Below are positions 1 through 9,040 of a DNA stretch of 64,000 nucleotides, in pieces; position 1 is the stretch's first letter, and each line of letters starts with the position of its first letter. A program made the position numbers and the translations under genes. Under the pieces are notes generated by a model, which saw only the letters and a program-made list of their open reading frames with translations, ran no database searches and was not told the origin of the DNA. Location of the stretch: assembly GCF_017355855.1 (NCBI RefSeq), contig NZ_JAFEWD010000001.1:248001-312000 (forward strand), written 5' to 3'. This stretch comes from Pedobacter sp. SYSU D00535. Lineage in GTDB: Bacteria > Bacteroidota > Bacteroidia > Sphingobacteriales > Sphingobacteriaceae.

Positions 1-2427
1 CATAAATCGTATCTCCGGAATCCGGGTCAGAAGTAACTTGCGGGCTTTGTAGTAGGTATGTGCGCTAACATACAACTTATTAGTGCTGTAGATATAATAA
101 TCGAGGAGACGAAACGAATCCGCGGGCTTCAGACTAGTAAGTATGGTTCGGTTTCCGTCGAAGTGCTGATAGTCCATAAAAAAAGTGCTTTTGCTAGACA
201 GGAAACTACCTCCAGCCACTTCAAATTGCACTGCGCTCCCGGCGCCTACACTGAAGGAATGATTCAGTCCGACCTTGAGGTGATCATAATCAACCTCGCT
301 GTTTAGAACGTCAGCAATTCCTTTCCTGAAACCCAGAAAAAGCTCAGGAGAACCTTCCAGCTCCGCTCGCTTCTTGCCGTTCACTACCCGGTATTTTTGA
401 ATGGGACGATAGCTTAAGTCGAAAGCTAAAGTCAGCGCACCGTGTTGCGGGAAGGAAGTATTTGAGCGCTCGATGTTCAGCGGGGCGTTGGGCGTAAAGG
501 CCCTCTTGTCGCGGTAAAAGAGGCTGTAATTTGCGGTGTTAAAGAGTTCATTTCGTCGTGCCCATTCCAGAGAGGTGTTCAGCTGAAAGAATGGGGAGGG
601 CTTGTACTGAAATGCGGCATTGACGTAATTTTTTTCGAAGATCTTCATGAAATTGCGGCGATAAAGCAGTGTACTGGCTGTGTTTACCCAGGGATGGATG
701 GGATTTTCAGGATTAAACTGCTGAACGAAGCTGCCGCCTTCAACACTCCACCTGTGGCTGGTTCCTCTAAGAAAACTCAGGGCAGCCTTTCCGTATAATG
801 ACTCACTTGAAGTTCCATAACGAACCGCGGGCTCCAATAGAACAGATCGGACACTATCGAGCTGGACTTTCAAATCTCCGCTGAGGTTAAAATTAAAGCC
901 TTCGACTGTGTTATAATAGAATTGAGTAATGCTTGGATTAATAGAAACGGTACTACTTTTTGAAAGGCGATAGCGATCGCCGAAAAGCAAATCTTTGGGA
1001 CCGAACTTTGCTTTTTTTGCGCGGGCAGCCAAAGTGGAGTCCTTAAGCTGTTTTACTGCTTCAACTTTTGCTAAAGAGTCGTCCCTTTTATATCCCTGTT
1101 GTTCTTTCAAGGTAAGAGGCAGCGGCCTAATGCTATCCCAATAAGCTGAATCTCGCTTAGCAGCTTCCTTATCTATAGAAAAACTGTGGTCGCTGAGCAC
1201 TTCCGGTTTCTTGTTATTCTGCGTAAGCTGCTCTTTTTCGTACTCTTCAAGTGCTTTCAGATATTCTTTCCGGGTGAGTGGCTCGTCAGAGTTCAGGATA
1301 TCCAGACTGTTTTTTTTTCCAGGTTCCTTTACTGTCAGCTCTACCGGCACCTCCTCCACTTTCTCGTCAATCAGCGCTGTCCTGGTAAGGAGATCCGGGT
1401 TCAGTTCCACTTTAAAATTATTGCAGGAAACCAGGTACCGGTACTCGCCCGCAAACCCCAATGCTTTGCCCGAAAATACATACTGGTGGGTAACAGGCAT
1501 CCAGAGGGCCTTTGCCACCTCCGAGTAGTTTTGTTTCATGTGTATCGGAAAACCCATCAGGTAGGCGGAAAGATCAAGGCTATGAATTGCCCAATAATCA
1601 TCGATGATATAAATTGTCCCCTGAAACACGTTATCTCCTTTCGACCGTGGAGTAACGCGGATTTTAAAGATAGAAAGCTCTCCCTCGTTAAAGCTTCCCA
1701 AGTATTCAAATTTATAGTAAGCGAAGGCCGAGCCGGCGAGAGGGGAAACGAAAGCCGCTACACGGTCGCTATAAAAGCTTTGGTTAATAAACGTGGCGGG
1801 CGATGCAGTTGGAGCTTGATTGCTTCCGATTGTTCGGACCGAAATAACTTTTTCCTCTACTTTATTAGGTCTCGTGAATTTTATCCTGCTTACTGATTCA
1901 GTCGTATAAGCCTCGTCCAGCTTTACACCTTCCTTTTTTATTTTATTCTTCAGAAAAAAAGGCACCTTATCCAATTCGCCCGTCCCCCTGATATAGGCCG
2001 TCATCTCATAACTGTTATACTGCAAAAGATGAAATTTGCGTTTCGCGATTGCCTTACGCATAATCGTATAAGCGAAGTCTTCCTTTCGTTTTCCTACGGC
2101 TACTTCCTGCAGCTGGACGGTTTGTGGTCGGAGGATGATATTCCGTTCAATCCATTCCTGTCTGACTTCAATCTGGAAGCGCTCCGCTTTAAATCCTACA
2201 TAGCTAACGGTAATTGTATAACGCCCTGGTGCTAACTTTAAAGTGTAGTCGCCATTACTATTGCTGGAAGAGCCGGAGTTTAGCTCCGTGATAAAAATTG
2301 AGGCGTTAGGCAAACCTTGTCCCGAGGCTTCTTTTATACTTCCACGCATACCCTGGGAGTAGGTGGAAGTAGCGATGAGTAAAGTTGCAAAGGCAGGAAG
2401 TAAGGCTCTTAATAAAAACGGACGCAT
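1..2427 (-). CDS. DUF5686 / carboxypeptidase-regulatory-like outer membrane protein, C-terminus cut by window edge
   Basis: The reading frame runs leftward without a stop from an ATG at 2427 to the window edge, giving 809 codons of an incomplete protein. A signal peptide is visible at residues 1 to about 25, followed by a CarboxypepD_reg-like beta-sandwich domain at about 27-110 (segments GSIKEASGQGLPNASIFI and YTITVSYVGFKAERFQIEV). The rest matches the DUF5686 family of large Bacteroidota outer-membrane proteins, whose C-terminal half is predicted to be a beta barrel. Aromatic-rich alternating stretches such as NYVNAAFQYKPSPFFQLNTS support this. The function of the family is not established. 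The start is chosen because the hydrophobic signal follows directly. No partner gene is adjacent on the same strand; 423 bases separate it from the divergent CNNM/CBS gene. Confidence 0.85.
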   Translation of the reverse strand, partial: MRPFLLRALLPAFATLLIATSTYSQGMRGSIKEASGQGLPNASIFITELNSGSSSNSNGDYTLKLAPGRYTITVSYVGFKAERFQIEVRQEWIERNIILRPQTVQLQEVAVGKRKEDFAYTIMRKAIAKRKFHLLQYNSYEMTAYIRGTGELDKVPFFLKNKIKKEGVKLDEAYTTESVSRIKFTRPNKVEEKVISVRTIGSNQAPTASPATFINQSFYSDRVAAFVSPLAGSAFAYYKFEYLGSFNEGELSIFKIRVTPRSKGDNVFQGTIYIIDDYWAIHSLDLSAYLMGFPIHMKQNYSEVAKALWMPVTHQYVFSGKALGFAGEYRYLVSCNNFKVELNPDLLTRTALIDEKVEEVPVELTVKEPGKKNSLDILNSDEPLTRKEYLKALEEYEKEQLTQNNKKPEVLSDHSFSIDKEAAKRDSAYWDSIRPLPLTLKEQQGYKRDDSLAKVEAVKQLKDSTLAARAKKAKFGPKDLLFGDRYRLSKSSTVSINPSITQFYYNTVEGFNFNLSGDLKVQLDSVRSVLLEPAVRYGTSSESLYGKAALSFLRGTSHRWSVEGGSFVQQFNPENPIHPWVNTASTLLYRRNFMKIFEKNYVNAAFQYKPSPFFQLNTSLEWARRNELFNTANYSLFYRDKRAFTPNAPLNIERSNTSFPQHGALTLAFDLSYRPIQKYRVVNGKKRAELEGSPELFLGFRKGIADVLNSEVDYDHLKVGLNHSFSVGAGSAVQFEVAGGSFLSSKSTFFMDYQHFDGNRTILTSLKPADSFRLLDYYIYSTNKLYVSAHTYYKARKLLLTRIPEIRFM

Positions 2428-2850
2428 AGCTTTAGCGAGACAATTGTACAAAATAGCTCTTTTTTTAGGTTTAGGACGATTTGTTGGAGCAGATGGTGTC
2501 AAAACAAAGAGGGTCTTTTACTTCTCCTGAAGCGACAAGCCAAACATGTTCACCTGTTCCACACTACTTTAGGAAAAGCATCAAATATATAGGTTTAGCG
2601 CGTTTTTTGTTGCAACGTTTCATCACGGCTTCCGGTCTCGTGATTCCTTCATCTCTCACCCTACTTCCCGAACAAGCAGATTTAAGAATGACCACATAAA
2701 TAAGCTTATCACTTGTCGACATGTTATCCCTCTAATTCAAAGAGTGTTAGCTTGCGTTATCGCGTTATTTTTTGCCTCCGAAACTGTCTGATTATGTAAC
2801 AAGCAGATATAGACAGCACTTATCCCTGATATTTGAGTTAATTTTGGCCT
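2428..2850. other. Intergenic region between divergent genes
   Basis: This stretch separates the leftward DUF5686 gene from the rightward CNNM/CBS gene. I see no convincing coding sequence; a 72-codon open frame at 2481-2699 has no recognisable domain or signal. The only clear site is a TAATTTTG box at 2839-2846 just before the right-hand gene. Confidence 0.5.
2839..2846 (+). promoter_or_regulatory. Bacteroidota -7 box very close to start codon
   Basis: TAATTTTG matches the TAnnTTTG consensus for the primary Bacteroidota sigma factor. It ends only four bases before the ATG at 2851, so transcription would begin at or next to the start codon, giving a leaderless or nearly leaderless mRNA. No clear TTG is seen about 20 bases upstream, so the call is tentative. 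Confidence 0.4.
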
Positions 2851-4125
2851 ATGGAAATATTGATAATCCTATTTCTTATTTTACTTAACGGGGTTTTCTC
2901 AATGAGCGAGATAGCTTTGGTTTCTTCCCGTAAATTCAAACTGGAAAACTCGGCAAAGAAAGGTAATAAGAATGCACAGAAAGCGCTTGAACTCGCTGAT
3001 AACCCAAATACGTTCCTTTCTACTGTCCAGATAGGCATCACACTAATCGGTATACTAACGGGGGTGTATAGCGGGGAAAAACTAACAAACGACCTGAGCA
3101 GGCTGATCGCAGGAAATGCTCTTTTAGCTCCGTATTCAGAATCGGTTGCTGTTTTTCTGGTCGTACTGATCCTGACCTATTTTTCCATTGTGTTCGGTGA
3201 GCTGATTCCAAAAAGAATTGGTCTTACCTTTCCCGAAACCATTGCCTCACTTGTAGCAAGACCGATGAATGCTGTCTCTATTGCTACCAAACCCTTTATT
3301 TGGCTGCTGGGTGCTACTAATGACTTCTTTTTACGACTGTTTGGGATCAATGAAAAAAAGGATGGTATCGTAAGTGAAGAGGAAATCAAGTCGATTATCG
3401 CAGAAAGTACAAGCGTTGGCGAGATTCAGGAGATTGAGCAGGACATTGTGAAACGCGTATTTGCACTTGGCGACCGCAGGGCAGGAGAGCTGATGACACA
3501 CCGCTCGGACTTAGTTTGCATTGACATCAATGAAGACCTCGAACAGATCAGAAAGAAAACACAGGAATATCCCCATGCCGTATACCCGGTGATTGACAAG
3601 ACGCCCGATAAGCTCCTAGGAACGATAACCGTACACAAAATCTTTACTCAGAACGCTTCAGCTGAAGATTTTGAAGTAAGAAAGCTGATGGATAAGGCTT
3701 TCTACGTGCAGGAAAACCTGGCGGCTTATAAGGTGCTCGAAAAGTTTAAAGAGCATAAGATCCATCTCGTAGTAGTAGTAGATGAATATGGTTCCATCGA
3801 AGGAGTTCTGTCTGTTACTGATGTCGTCGATGCGCTTATCGGCGAAGTCTCTATGGGAACAACAGAAGATTTCAGCATTATTCAGCGTGATGAAAATTCA
3901 TGGCTGGTCGATGGGCAGTTGCCGTATTATGAGCTTGTCGACTATCTACAACTGGAAGATGTGGAGGAGCCGGAGGGATTCACGACGCTGGCGGGGTTAT
4001 TTTTATCTAAGGTAAACCATTATCCCATAACGGGCGAAAGGATCCAATGGATGGATTTTGAACTCGAAATTGTGGATATGGACGAAAGAAGGATCGATAA
4101 GGTATTGATCTCGAGAATTACTTAG
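2851..4125 (+). CDS. Hemolysin-family CNNM/CBS transporter (CorC/HlyC type)
   Basis: This 424-residue inner-membrane protein has the standard architecture of the family: a CNNM (DUF21) transmembrane domain at about 1-190 with the conserved FGELIPKR at residues 115-122, a CBS-domain pair at about 205-325, and a CorC_HlyC C-terminal domain at about 340-420 (ends IDKVLISRIT). Members are linked to magnesium/cobalt efflux or ion homeostasis; the name hemolysin is historical. The length is normal for the family. The ATG at 2851 begins directly with a hydrophobic helix, and it follows a TAnnTTTG box closely. It appears to be a single-gene unit, since the next gene is on the opposite strand. Confidence 0.93.
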   Translation: MEILIILFLILLNGVFSMSEIALVSSRKFKLENSAKKGNKNAQKALELADNPNTFLSTVQIGITLIGILTGVYSGEKLTNDLSRLIAGNALLAPYSESVAVFLVVLILTYFSIVFGELIPKRIGLTFPETIASLVARPMNAVSIATKPFIWLLGATNDFFLRLFGINEKKDGIVSEEEIKSIIAESTSVGEIQEIEQDIVKRVFALGDRRAGELMTHRSDLVCIDINEDLEQIRKKTQEYPHAVYPVIDKTPDKLLGTITVHKIFTQNASAEDFEVRKLMDKAFYVQENLAAYKVLEKFKEHKIHLVVVVDEYGSIEGVLSVTDVVDALIGEVSMGTTEDFSIIQRDENSWLVDGQLPYYELVDYLQLEDVEEPEGFTTLAGLFLSKVNHYPITGERIQWMDFELEIVDMDERRIDKVLISRIT

Positions 4126-4319
4126 AGCTTCCGCAGAATAATGTATTCATAATTGACCTTGCTTAATCGTTCGACTTGGCTTCCTTCACCAGCAGCAAGA
4201 CATGCGGATGTTAAGTGTCGGCGATGCAAGTCCCCGGGCGATAGCTTTTTTTATCTTACAGTCGACAGGAGATGTTCTGTTCCCTTAGGGACGGATAGGC
4301 AATCGCACGCGTCAATTCC

Positions 4320-5114
4320 TTATGCTAGCGTTTTTCCGACAGTAAAATGCTGCTTTTTCTGGCCCCGTAGCACGTTGATCACTTTCGCCGGTGTTTTCCA
4401 TTCAAAAAGATGCACCAGCCATGCTGTAAATTTTAAGAAGCCGCTTTGTCCTACAATGCTTTCCCCTAAGCGTAGTATCGTCTTATCCCGCTCTTCGATC
4501 ACCTGCGGACGCTCGCTCGCGGCTTTTTCGTACAGTTCCTCGGCGAAACACCAGGCACCGTCCCGGGCATTGTCAATGCTGAACTGGATCAGGACAGAGT
4601 TATTATTGCCGGCGTGTAGTCCCAGTAACGAGAGCAGGGGAGAAACGCGGCCCAAATCGCTCAATACCTGATAGGTGAGCGAAGATATGATGGTGTTGAT
4701 CATATCGAAGTCGTTATGAATGTCCTCCAGTGGGGTGTCGCCAGTCTCTTCTACCGTAGCTATCCCCAGATCCAGATTAATATGGGCACTCATGCCCAGC
4801 AACAGGTGTTGTAAGATCAGGGGCGACCGTTTTTCGGCCGTTTCGAATGCCAGCTTCCAGGAAGCGCTTGGTTCTTGACCGCTTTTCCATTGATGATAGG
4901 CCTCCAGATAACGATTCGCAAAAAGTACATCCAACCGTTCCATGCGCTGCCCGTCTTCAAATTGCTTCCGTTGAATGCCCTGTTTCACGCTTTCCGTAAC
5001 TTTCAGGTACAGAGCGGCGAAATAACCATTCCTGCTGTTGGTTCGGATGCTTTCACTGATAATTTGTTCCAGGGCTGTTATTACTTCATCAATAGTAGTC
5101 GACAGTTCAGGCAT
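4320..5114 (-). CDS. DUF5995 family protein
   Basis: This 264-residue protein has no signal peptide or membrane segment, so it is probably cytoplasmic. It resembles the DUF5995 family, marked here by the segment GMSAHINLDLG at residues 107-117 and an alpha-helical makeup throughout. The conserved His and Asp in that segment could be catalytic or metal-binding, but no function is established. The gene is convergent with the CNNM/CBS gene (194 bases apart) and divergent from the AraC-type regulator at 5324. That neighbour might regulate it, but no operator was recognised. Confidence 0.8.
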   Translation of the reverse strand: MPELSTTIDEVITALEQIISESIRTNSRNGYFAALYLKVTESVKQGIQRKQFEDGQRMERLDVLFANRYLEAYHQWKSGQEPSASWKLAFETAEKRSPLILQHLLLGMSAHINLDLGIATVEETGDTPLEDIHNDFDMINTIISSLTYQVLSDLGRVSPLLSLLGLHAGNNNSVLIQFSIDNARDGAWCFAEELYEKAASERPQVIEERDKTILRLGESIVGQSGFLKFTAWLVHLFEWKTPAKVINVLRGQKKQHFTVGKTLA

Positions 5115-5323
5115 GGTTGTACATTTGGTTGTGTGAAGATATGAAATCCCTGCCGATCTTACCCTATAGGCAACGCTGGCAACTATCCTCCTCGAGCAGG
5201 TGCGATGACACGCTATTAGTCTGGATAGTTGCCGGGAGTAATTCAGGAAGAACAGATCGATTTTTCAATGTAACAAAACCCAAAATCTGCTATCTTTCTA
5301 GAAATACCTAAAGATGGTTAACA

Positions 5324-6100
5324 ATGCAACCTGAAATCGTACCGGTTCCTGCGGACTTGTCCAGCTATGTGAATAACATCTTGGTGCTTAGAAGCGCTGG
5401 CAGCGCTAAAACCGTTCTTCCCTTTTATGCCGATGGGTACCCTGGGATCATCTATCAGCAGTCGAGCAAGGGCATCATCAGGCTACCGGATAATAAACCG
5501 CTTTCGCGATTTTTTGCCTATGGCCAAACGATACAGCCAATCGAGCTGGTAATTGAAGGGGATTTCCTGATCGTCATTTTTCAGCTTTTTCCGTTGACCT
5601 TGTTAAACCTGTTCGGCCTTAATCCCCAAAACCTGAACGATGATTGTTCCGACCTGCGTCGTATTGTGGAAACGGAGGGGCAAACTATCTTTGATAAGCT
5701 CCAACTTTTTGCTGAGCCCGCTGAACTCATCGCAATTCTGTCGAACTTCCTCAGAAACTCAATTAAGAACAATCCCCGACAGCTGGACCAGCGGATACGC
5801 AAATCGGTAGAACTGATCATCGCCGAAAAAGGAACGATACCTATGAAAAAAGTGCTGGAAGCAGCGAATTGTTCCGAACGCACCTTTCAGCGCCAGTTCA
5901 AAAATCAGATTGGTGTTAACCCAAAACAATTTGCCAGGATGATCCAGTTCCAGCACTCGTACATGGAGCTTATAGAAAGGGAACGAGCGACCCCGGAACT
6001 AATATTCGAAAATGGCTTTAGCGATCAATCGCATTTTATTAAAACCATCAGGAGATTTACCGGAGAAACACCGTCCTATCATAGAAAGAAAGACATTTGA
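5324..6100 (+). CDS. AraC family transcriptional regulator
   Basis: The 258-residue protein has an N-terminal beta-rich domain (about 1-115, DUF6597-like, starting QPEIVPVPADLSSYVNNILV) and a C-terminal AraC double helix-turn-helix at about 155-255. The latter carries the typical segments KKVLEAANCSERTFQRQFK and ENGFSDQSHFIKTIRRFTG. It should be a cytoplasmic DNA-binding regulator. The N-terminal domain is of the kind found in many Bacteroidota regulators with unknown effectors. It lies 70 bases before the NAD(P)-binding protein gene and may control it; a TAGCTTTG box at 6144-6151 gives that gene its own likely promoter. Confidence 0.92.
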   Translation: MQPEIVPVPADLSSYVNNILVLRSAGSAKTVLPFYADGYPGIIYQQSSKGIIRLPDNKPLSRFFAYGQTIQPIELVIEGDFLIVIFQLFPLTLLNLFGLNPQNLNDDCSDLRRIVETEGQTIFDKLQLFAEPAELIAILSNFLRNSIKNNPRQLDQRIRKSVELIIAEKGTIPMKKVLEAANCSERTFQRQFKNQIGVNPKQFARMIQFQHSYMELIERERATPELIFENGFSDQSHFIKTIRRFTGETPSYHRKKDI

Positions 6101-6143
6101 TACGATTGACGGTTTTTTACAATTCGGGCAACCGCGGCCCAAC

Positions 6144-6151
6144 TAGCTTTG
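6144..6151 (+). promoter_or_regulatory. Likely -7 box of the NAD(P)-binding protein gene
   Basis: TAGCTTTG fits TAnnTTTG and lies 20 bases before the ATG at 6171. No good TTG element was found at the expected upstream distance, so the site is supported by the -7 box only. Confidence 0.4.
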
Positions 6152-6170
6152 AATAGTTAAATACAATACT

Positions 6171-6794
6171 ATGAAAGTTGTCATATTTGGATCAACAGGA
6201 TCAATCGGCTGCCACCTGACACAACAGGCCTTAGACCAAGGGCACACGGTTACAGCATTCGCACGCAGTCCCGAAAAATTAGAAAGCTTAAAAGCGCCAA
6301 ATCTACACTTGTTTACAGGCGACGTGTTAGAGCCGGATGCTGTAAGCGCGGCAATTGAAGGACAAGATGTTGTGCTCTGCGCCTTGGGAGCAGGAAGAAG
6401 GGGAAAAGTTCGTGCCCGAGGTACAGAGCACATTATTAAGGCGATGGAAAGACATGGTGTTAAAAGGCTGATCTGCCAGACAACGCTGGGTTGCGGAGAG
6501 AGCTGGGGAAACCTGAATTTCTTTTGGAAAAGGATTATGTTCGGCTGGTTTATCAAAGAGGCTTTCCAGGATCACGAATTGCAGGAGAAACATATAAAAC
6601 AGAGCAATCTGGAATGGACTATCATTCGGCCAGCTGCCTTTACCAATGCATTCAAGAGAGACTACAAGCACGGCTTCTCCACTCTTGAGCCTTCCCTAAG
6701 TTTAAAAATTGGCAGGGCCGATGTCGCAGATTTCATGCTTCAGCAAATTCAGCAGACAGAATACCTTAGAAAAACACCTGCATTAAGCTATTGA
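6171..6794 (+). CDS. NAD(P)-binding protein, NmrA/atypical SDR type
   Basis: The 207-residue protein opens with a Rossmann beta-alpha-beta unit containing GSTGSIG at residues 7-13, followed by alternating strands and helices typical of the NAD(P)H-binding (NmrA-like, atypical short-chain dehydrogenase) family. The segment TIIRPAAFTNAFKRD near residue 145 corresponds to the conserved RP motif of these proteins. There is no canonical YxxxK catalytic pair, as is usual in this branch. The substrate is unknown; relatives act as redox sensors or ketone/quinone reductases. It follows the AraC gene on the same strand and may be its target. Confidence 0.85.
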   Translation: MKVVIFGSTGSIGCHLTQQALDQGHTVTAFARSPEKLESLKAPNLHLFTGDVLEPDAVSAAIEGQDVVLCALGAGRRGKVRARGTEHIIKAMERHGVKRLICQTTLGCGESWGNLNFFWKRIMFGWFIKEAFQDHELQEKHIKQSNLEWTIIRPAAFTNAFKRDYKHGFSTLEPSLSLKIGRADVADFMLQQIQQTEYLRKTPALSY

Positions 6795-7029
6795 TAGACT
6801 CCTTGCAGGAACATGGGCGATAATGTTAGGGGTGCGTGTTATGAGGATTTTCTCCGGTAAGACGCCCCCCTCTAATGAAGTGTTATCAAGGAATTACTTT
6901 TCTCGACACATGTCGGTGCTTAGCAGACGCTACAATCATGCCCATCGGGCAAACAGGAAGTTTTACAAGTGTAGGACACCCACCTCATATCTGACACCTA
7001 GTGGCGAAGCCCCCGGCCTCTAAGGTATC

Positions 7030-7608
7030 TCAATCATCAACACCCTTGCCCTGCAATATATTTCCGAGGTATTTTTCCACCCGAGCCTGCCGGGTTTTTG
7101 ATTGTTTAGCGGAAGAAAAGTACAGGAGGTAACCACGCTGCCTTCCCGGCGTAAGTTTTTCGAAAGCTACTCTCACTTCCGGCGCTTCGTCCAGTACACG
7201 TTGAAACTCGTCTGGGATTGGGTACTCCTTTGTTGTTTTCATTTCGACCTTAAGCCCGGCTTTTTCGACTTCAATTGCTTCAAAGATATAGGCCCGTAGG
7301 GCAGGAGCCCGTTCTGAAAGTTCAGACATGTTTCTAAAGCGCATCTGTCGAGCTGCCTGCACGTTCTCGGTTTGTTGCACAAGCAGCTGTTCGTCGTCTT
7401 TCAACAAGGCTCCCTTGTGAAAAAGGACGGCACAATAGTCGTTAAAACCGTGGATCAATACCACGTTGCGGTCCTGACAGGTGTAACAAGGGACGCCCCA
7501 CTTTAACTCCTCGTTTAAGCCGCAATCAAGTATTAGGTTTCTAAGAGTAGCGTACTCGTTCTGCCACTTACCTGGTTTATCAAAAAACCAATCTACTTTT
7601 GGGTTCAT
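7030..7608 (-). CDS. YdeI/OmpD-associated family protein (DUF1801-OmdA)
   Basis: The 192-residue protein has a DUF1801-like N-terminal part (residues about 15-110, with LILDCGLNEELKWGVPCY and VVLIHGFNDYCAVLFHKGALL) and a C-terminal OmdA-type segment (YLLYFSSAKQSKTRQARVEKYL). This two-part arrangement is typical of the YdeI family, whose members are small cytoplasmic proteins of unclear role, sometimes linked to antimicrobial peptide resistance. It is the last gene of a leftward operon with DoxX, AHSA1 and ArsR genes; the gap to the DoxX gene is only 10 bases. Confidence 0.88.
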   Translation of the reverse strand: MNPKVDWFFDKPGKWQNEYATLRNLILDCGLNEELKWGVPCYTCQDRNVVLIHGFNDYCAVLFHKGALLKDDEQLLVQQTENVQAARQMRFRNMSELSERAPALRAYIFEAIEVEKAGLKVEMKTTKEYPIPDEFQRVLDEAPEVRVAFEKLTPGRQRGYLLYFSSAKQSKTRQARVEKYLGNILQGKGVDD

Positions 7609-7618
7609 AAGCTTTTGT

Positions 7619-7996
7619 TTATGCCAACACCACTTTTCGGTCAGCAGGCCGGAAATACCAGGAAATGATCGTTAGCACCAGTAATAACAGGGGTCCAAAA
7701 AAGTCTGTCGCGGGACTACCTGCTATCAGGTGCGACAATATAGCGCCCGACATGAGGAAAAAGAAACCAGCGTAGGCCCATTCTTTCAGTAAAGGAAGTT
7801 TCGGACTCAGTATCGCTATCACTCCAAGAATTTTCCAAACACCGATGATGAGCAGAAAATAGGAGGGATATCCCATCACCTGCATCCGGTCTACTTCTTC
7901 CTCCATTTGGATGATTTGAACAATACCCGTTGAAACCATACCAAGGGACAGCCAGACAGTGGCTATCCAAAAGACTATTTTTTTAGTTTTTGTCAT
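7619..7996 (-). CDS. DoxX family membrane protein
   Basis: The 125-residue protein is almost wholly hydrophobic, with four predicted transmembrane helices (about 8-28, 45-65, 73-92 and 98-115). This size and topology match the DoxX-like family (DoxX_2) of small inner-membrane proteins, which are often associated with thiol or redox stress. It lies between the AHSA1 and YdeI genes in one operon, separated from AHSA1 by a single base, which implies translational coupling. Its biochemical role is unknown. Confidence 0.88.
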   Translation of the reverse strand: MTKTKKIVFWIATVWLSLGMVSTGIVQIIQMEEEVDRMQVMGYPSYFLLIIGVWKILGVIAILSPKLPLLKEWAYAGFFFLMSGAILSHLIAGSPATDFFGPLLLLVLTIISWYFRPADRKVVLA

Positions 7997-7997
7997 G

Positions 7998-8468
7998 TTA
8001 TGCCAGCTTTAGTTTACCAACGACTTCCTGCAGCGTATTATGGGCCCAATTTATTCCCTGCGCGAAAGGCATTTTTAGTATCTCGGCTCTTTCCTCAACA
8101 GAGCGGTACACAACGTGCATCTGCAGGCGACTGGTATTTTCGCTTACTGCTTCAAACTCCATAAACTCCAGCCATGGTTGAAAAGGAGTATTTTCCATTT
8201 CGTAGGTCCGGGTGATTCTCTTATTCTGGCTAAACTCGTGTATCACGCCATGAAATCCGTGTTTGTTTCCTTTTGGATCTGTAGTTTCAAACTCGAGGCT
8301 GCCATGTCTCTTATTTTCCAGTTTAAGCACTTTTGTTCCCATCCATTGCTCTATAAGTACAGGTTCCTCATAGGCTTTAAAAAGTAGATCGAGGGGCAGA
8401 TCGAAATCGCGGGTGATCGTCAAATCTTGTTTGCCTTCTTCGGCGTGGATTTTAGTTTTTAGTTCCAT
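7998..8468 (-). CDS. AHSA1/SRPBCC domain protein
   Basis: The 156-residue protein has the START-like fold pattern of the AHSA1 family: an initial strand (LTITRDFDLPLDLLFKAYEEP), the WMGTKVLKLE segment, and a long C-terminal helix (FAQGINWAHNTLQEVVGKL). These proteins form a hydrophobic pocket and are thought to bind small ligands or chaperones, but the ligand is not predictable here. In many soil bacteria such genes sit next to an ArsR-type regulator, as here; the spacing to the arsR-like gene is six bases. Confidence 0.9.
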   Translation of the reverse strand: MELKTKIHAEEGKQDLTITRDFDLPLDLLFKAYEEPVLIEQWMGTKVLKLENKRHGSLEFETTDPKGNKHGFHGVIHEFSQNKRITRTYEMENTPFQPWLEFMEFEAVSENTSRLQMHVVYRSVEERAEILKMPFAQGINWAHNTLQEVVGKLKLA

Positions 8469-8474
8469 GATGTT

Positions 8475-8801
8475 CTATTTAGTTGAATGGTAGTTTTTCA
8501 TGAGAGCTTCCAGCTTATTGAAGCGATCGTCCCACAGTTTGCGGAAGGGTTCGATAAAGTCGGCGATCTCTTTCATTTTGTTGGGGTTTAAGTGATAATA
8601 AACCTCGCGGCCGCTTTGCTCTTGCTGCAGCAATTCACATTCAGTTAATATCTGTAAGTGCTTTGAAACTGTGGGTCGGGCAGTGTCAAAATTAGAAGCG
8701 ATCGCTCCCGCGGTCATGGATTGGGTAGCAACCAATACAAGGATTGCTCTTCTGGTTGGGTCTGCTATCGCCTGAAACACGTCACGTCTCAAATTCATCA
8801 T
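8475..8801 (-). CDS. ArsR family transcriptional regulator
   Basis: The 108-residue protein is a winged helix-turn-helix regulator: [15 protein letters not shown] begins the domain, [13 protein letters not shown] is the recognition helix, and [11 protein letters not shown] the wing. The typical metal-binding ELCVCDL motif of arsenic sensors is absent, so it belongs to the non-metal ArsR group usually paired with AHSA1 genes. It is the first gene of the leftward operon. Two copies of TGTAGCTATTTrACTAC lie at its start and upstream, flanking a TATATTTG promoter box, indicating negative autoregulation. ATG codons at 8801 and 8798 are both possible starts. Confidence 0.92.
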   Translation of the reverse strand: MMNLRRDVFQAIADPTRRAILVLVATQSMTAGAIASNFDTARPTVSKHLQILTECELLQQEQSGREVYYHLNPNKMKEIADFIEPFRKLWDDRFNKLEALMKNYHSTK

Positions 8802-8844
8802 GTAGCTATTTGACTACAAATATAAATGTAGCTATTTAACTACG
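8801..8844 (-). promoter_or_regulatory. ArsR promoter with twin operators
   Basis: Operator 1 (8801-8818) has inverted arms TGTAG and CTACA. Operator 2 (8827-8844) is the same sequence apart from two bases, starting 26 bases away. Between them, CAAATATA at 8817-8824 is the reverse complement of TATATTTG, a perfect -7 box for leftward transcription, with TTG (8845-8847 reversed) 20 bases upstream. Operator 1 covers the expected start of transcription and the start codon; operator 2 covers the region just below the -33 element. This is a classic repressor arrangement. Confidence 0.75.
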
Positions 8845-8970
8845 CAATTATTTTTTATTTTTTGTTCTCGTCGACGAGGTGACTTGCTTAGTGCAAAATG
8901 TAACGAGCAGTGAGAGAGTACGTTTTTCTCTTTTCTTTGGGAAAAAGGGGCGGGTTTATACAGGAAATAA

Positions 8971-9009
8971 AAAAACCGGTGTCGGATCGTGAATCCTGCA
9001 CCGGTTTTT
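8971..9009 (-). terminator. Rho-independent terminator of the PL11 gene
   Basis: Arms 8971-8981 and 8999-9009 form an 11-bp perfect stem (AAAAACCGGTG with its complement). On the minus strand the stem is followed by a run of T residues. It lies 32 bases after the end of the leftward lyase gene. Confidence 0.8.
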
Positions 9010-9040
9010 CTCAAGCTGGTTGTGCTCAACGGCGACAATC

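Noticed and set aside
1186-1896. A 236-codon rightward open frame
   Set aside because: It lies wholly antisense to the DUF5686 gene, whose leftward frame has clear domains and a signal peptide.
2481-2699. A 72-codon rightward frame in the intergenic region
   Set aside because: No signal, domain or promoter supports it and no plausible start context was found.
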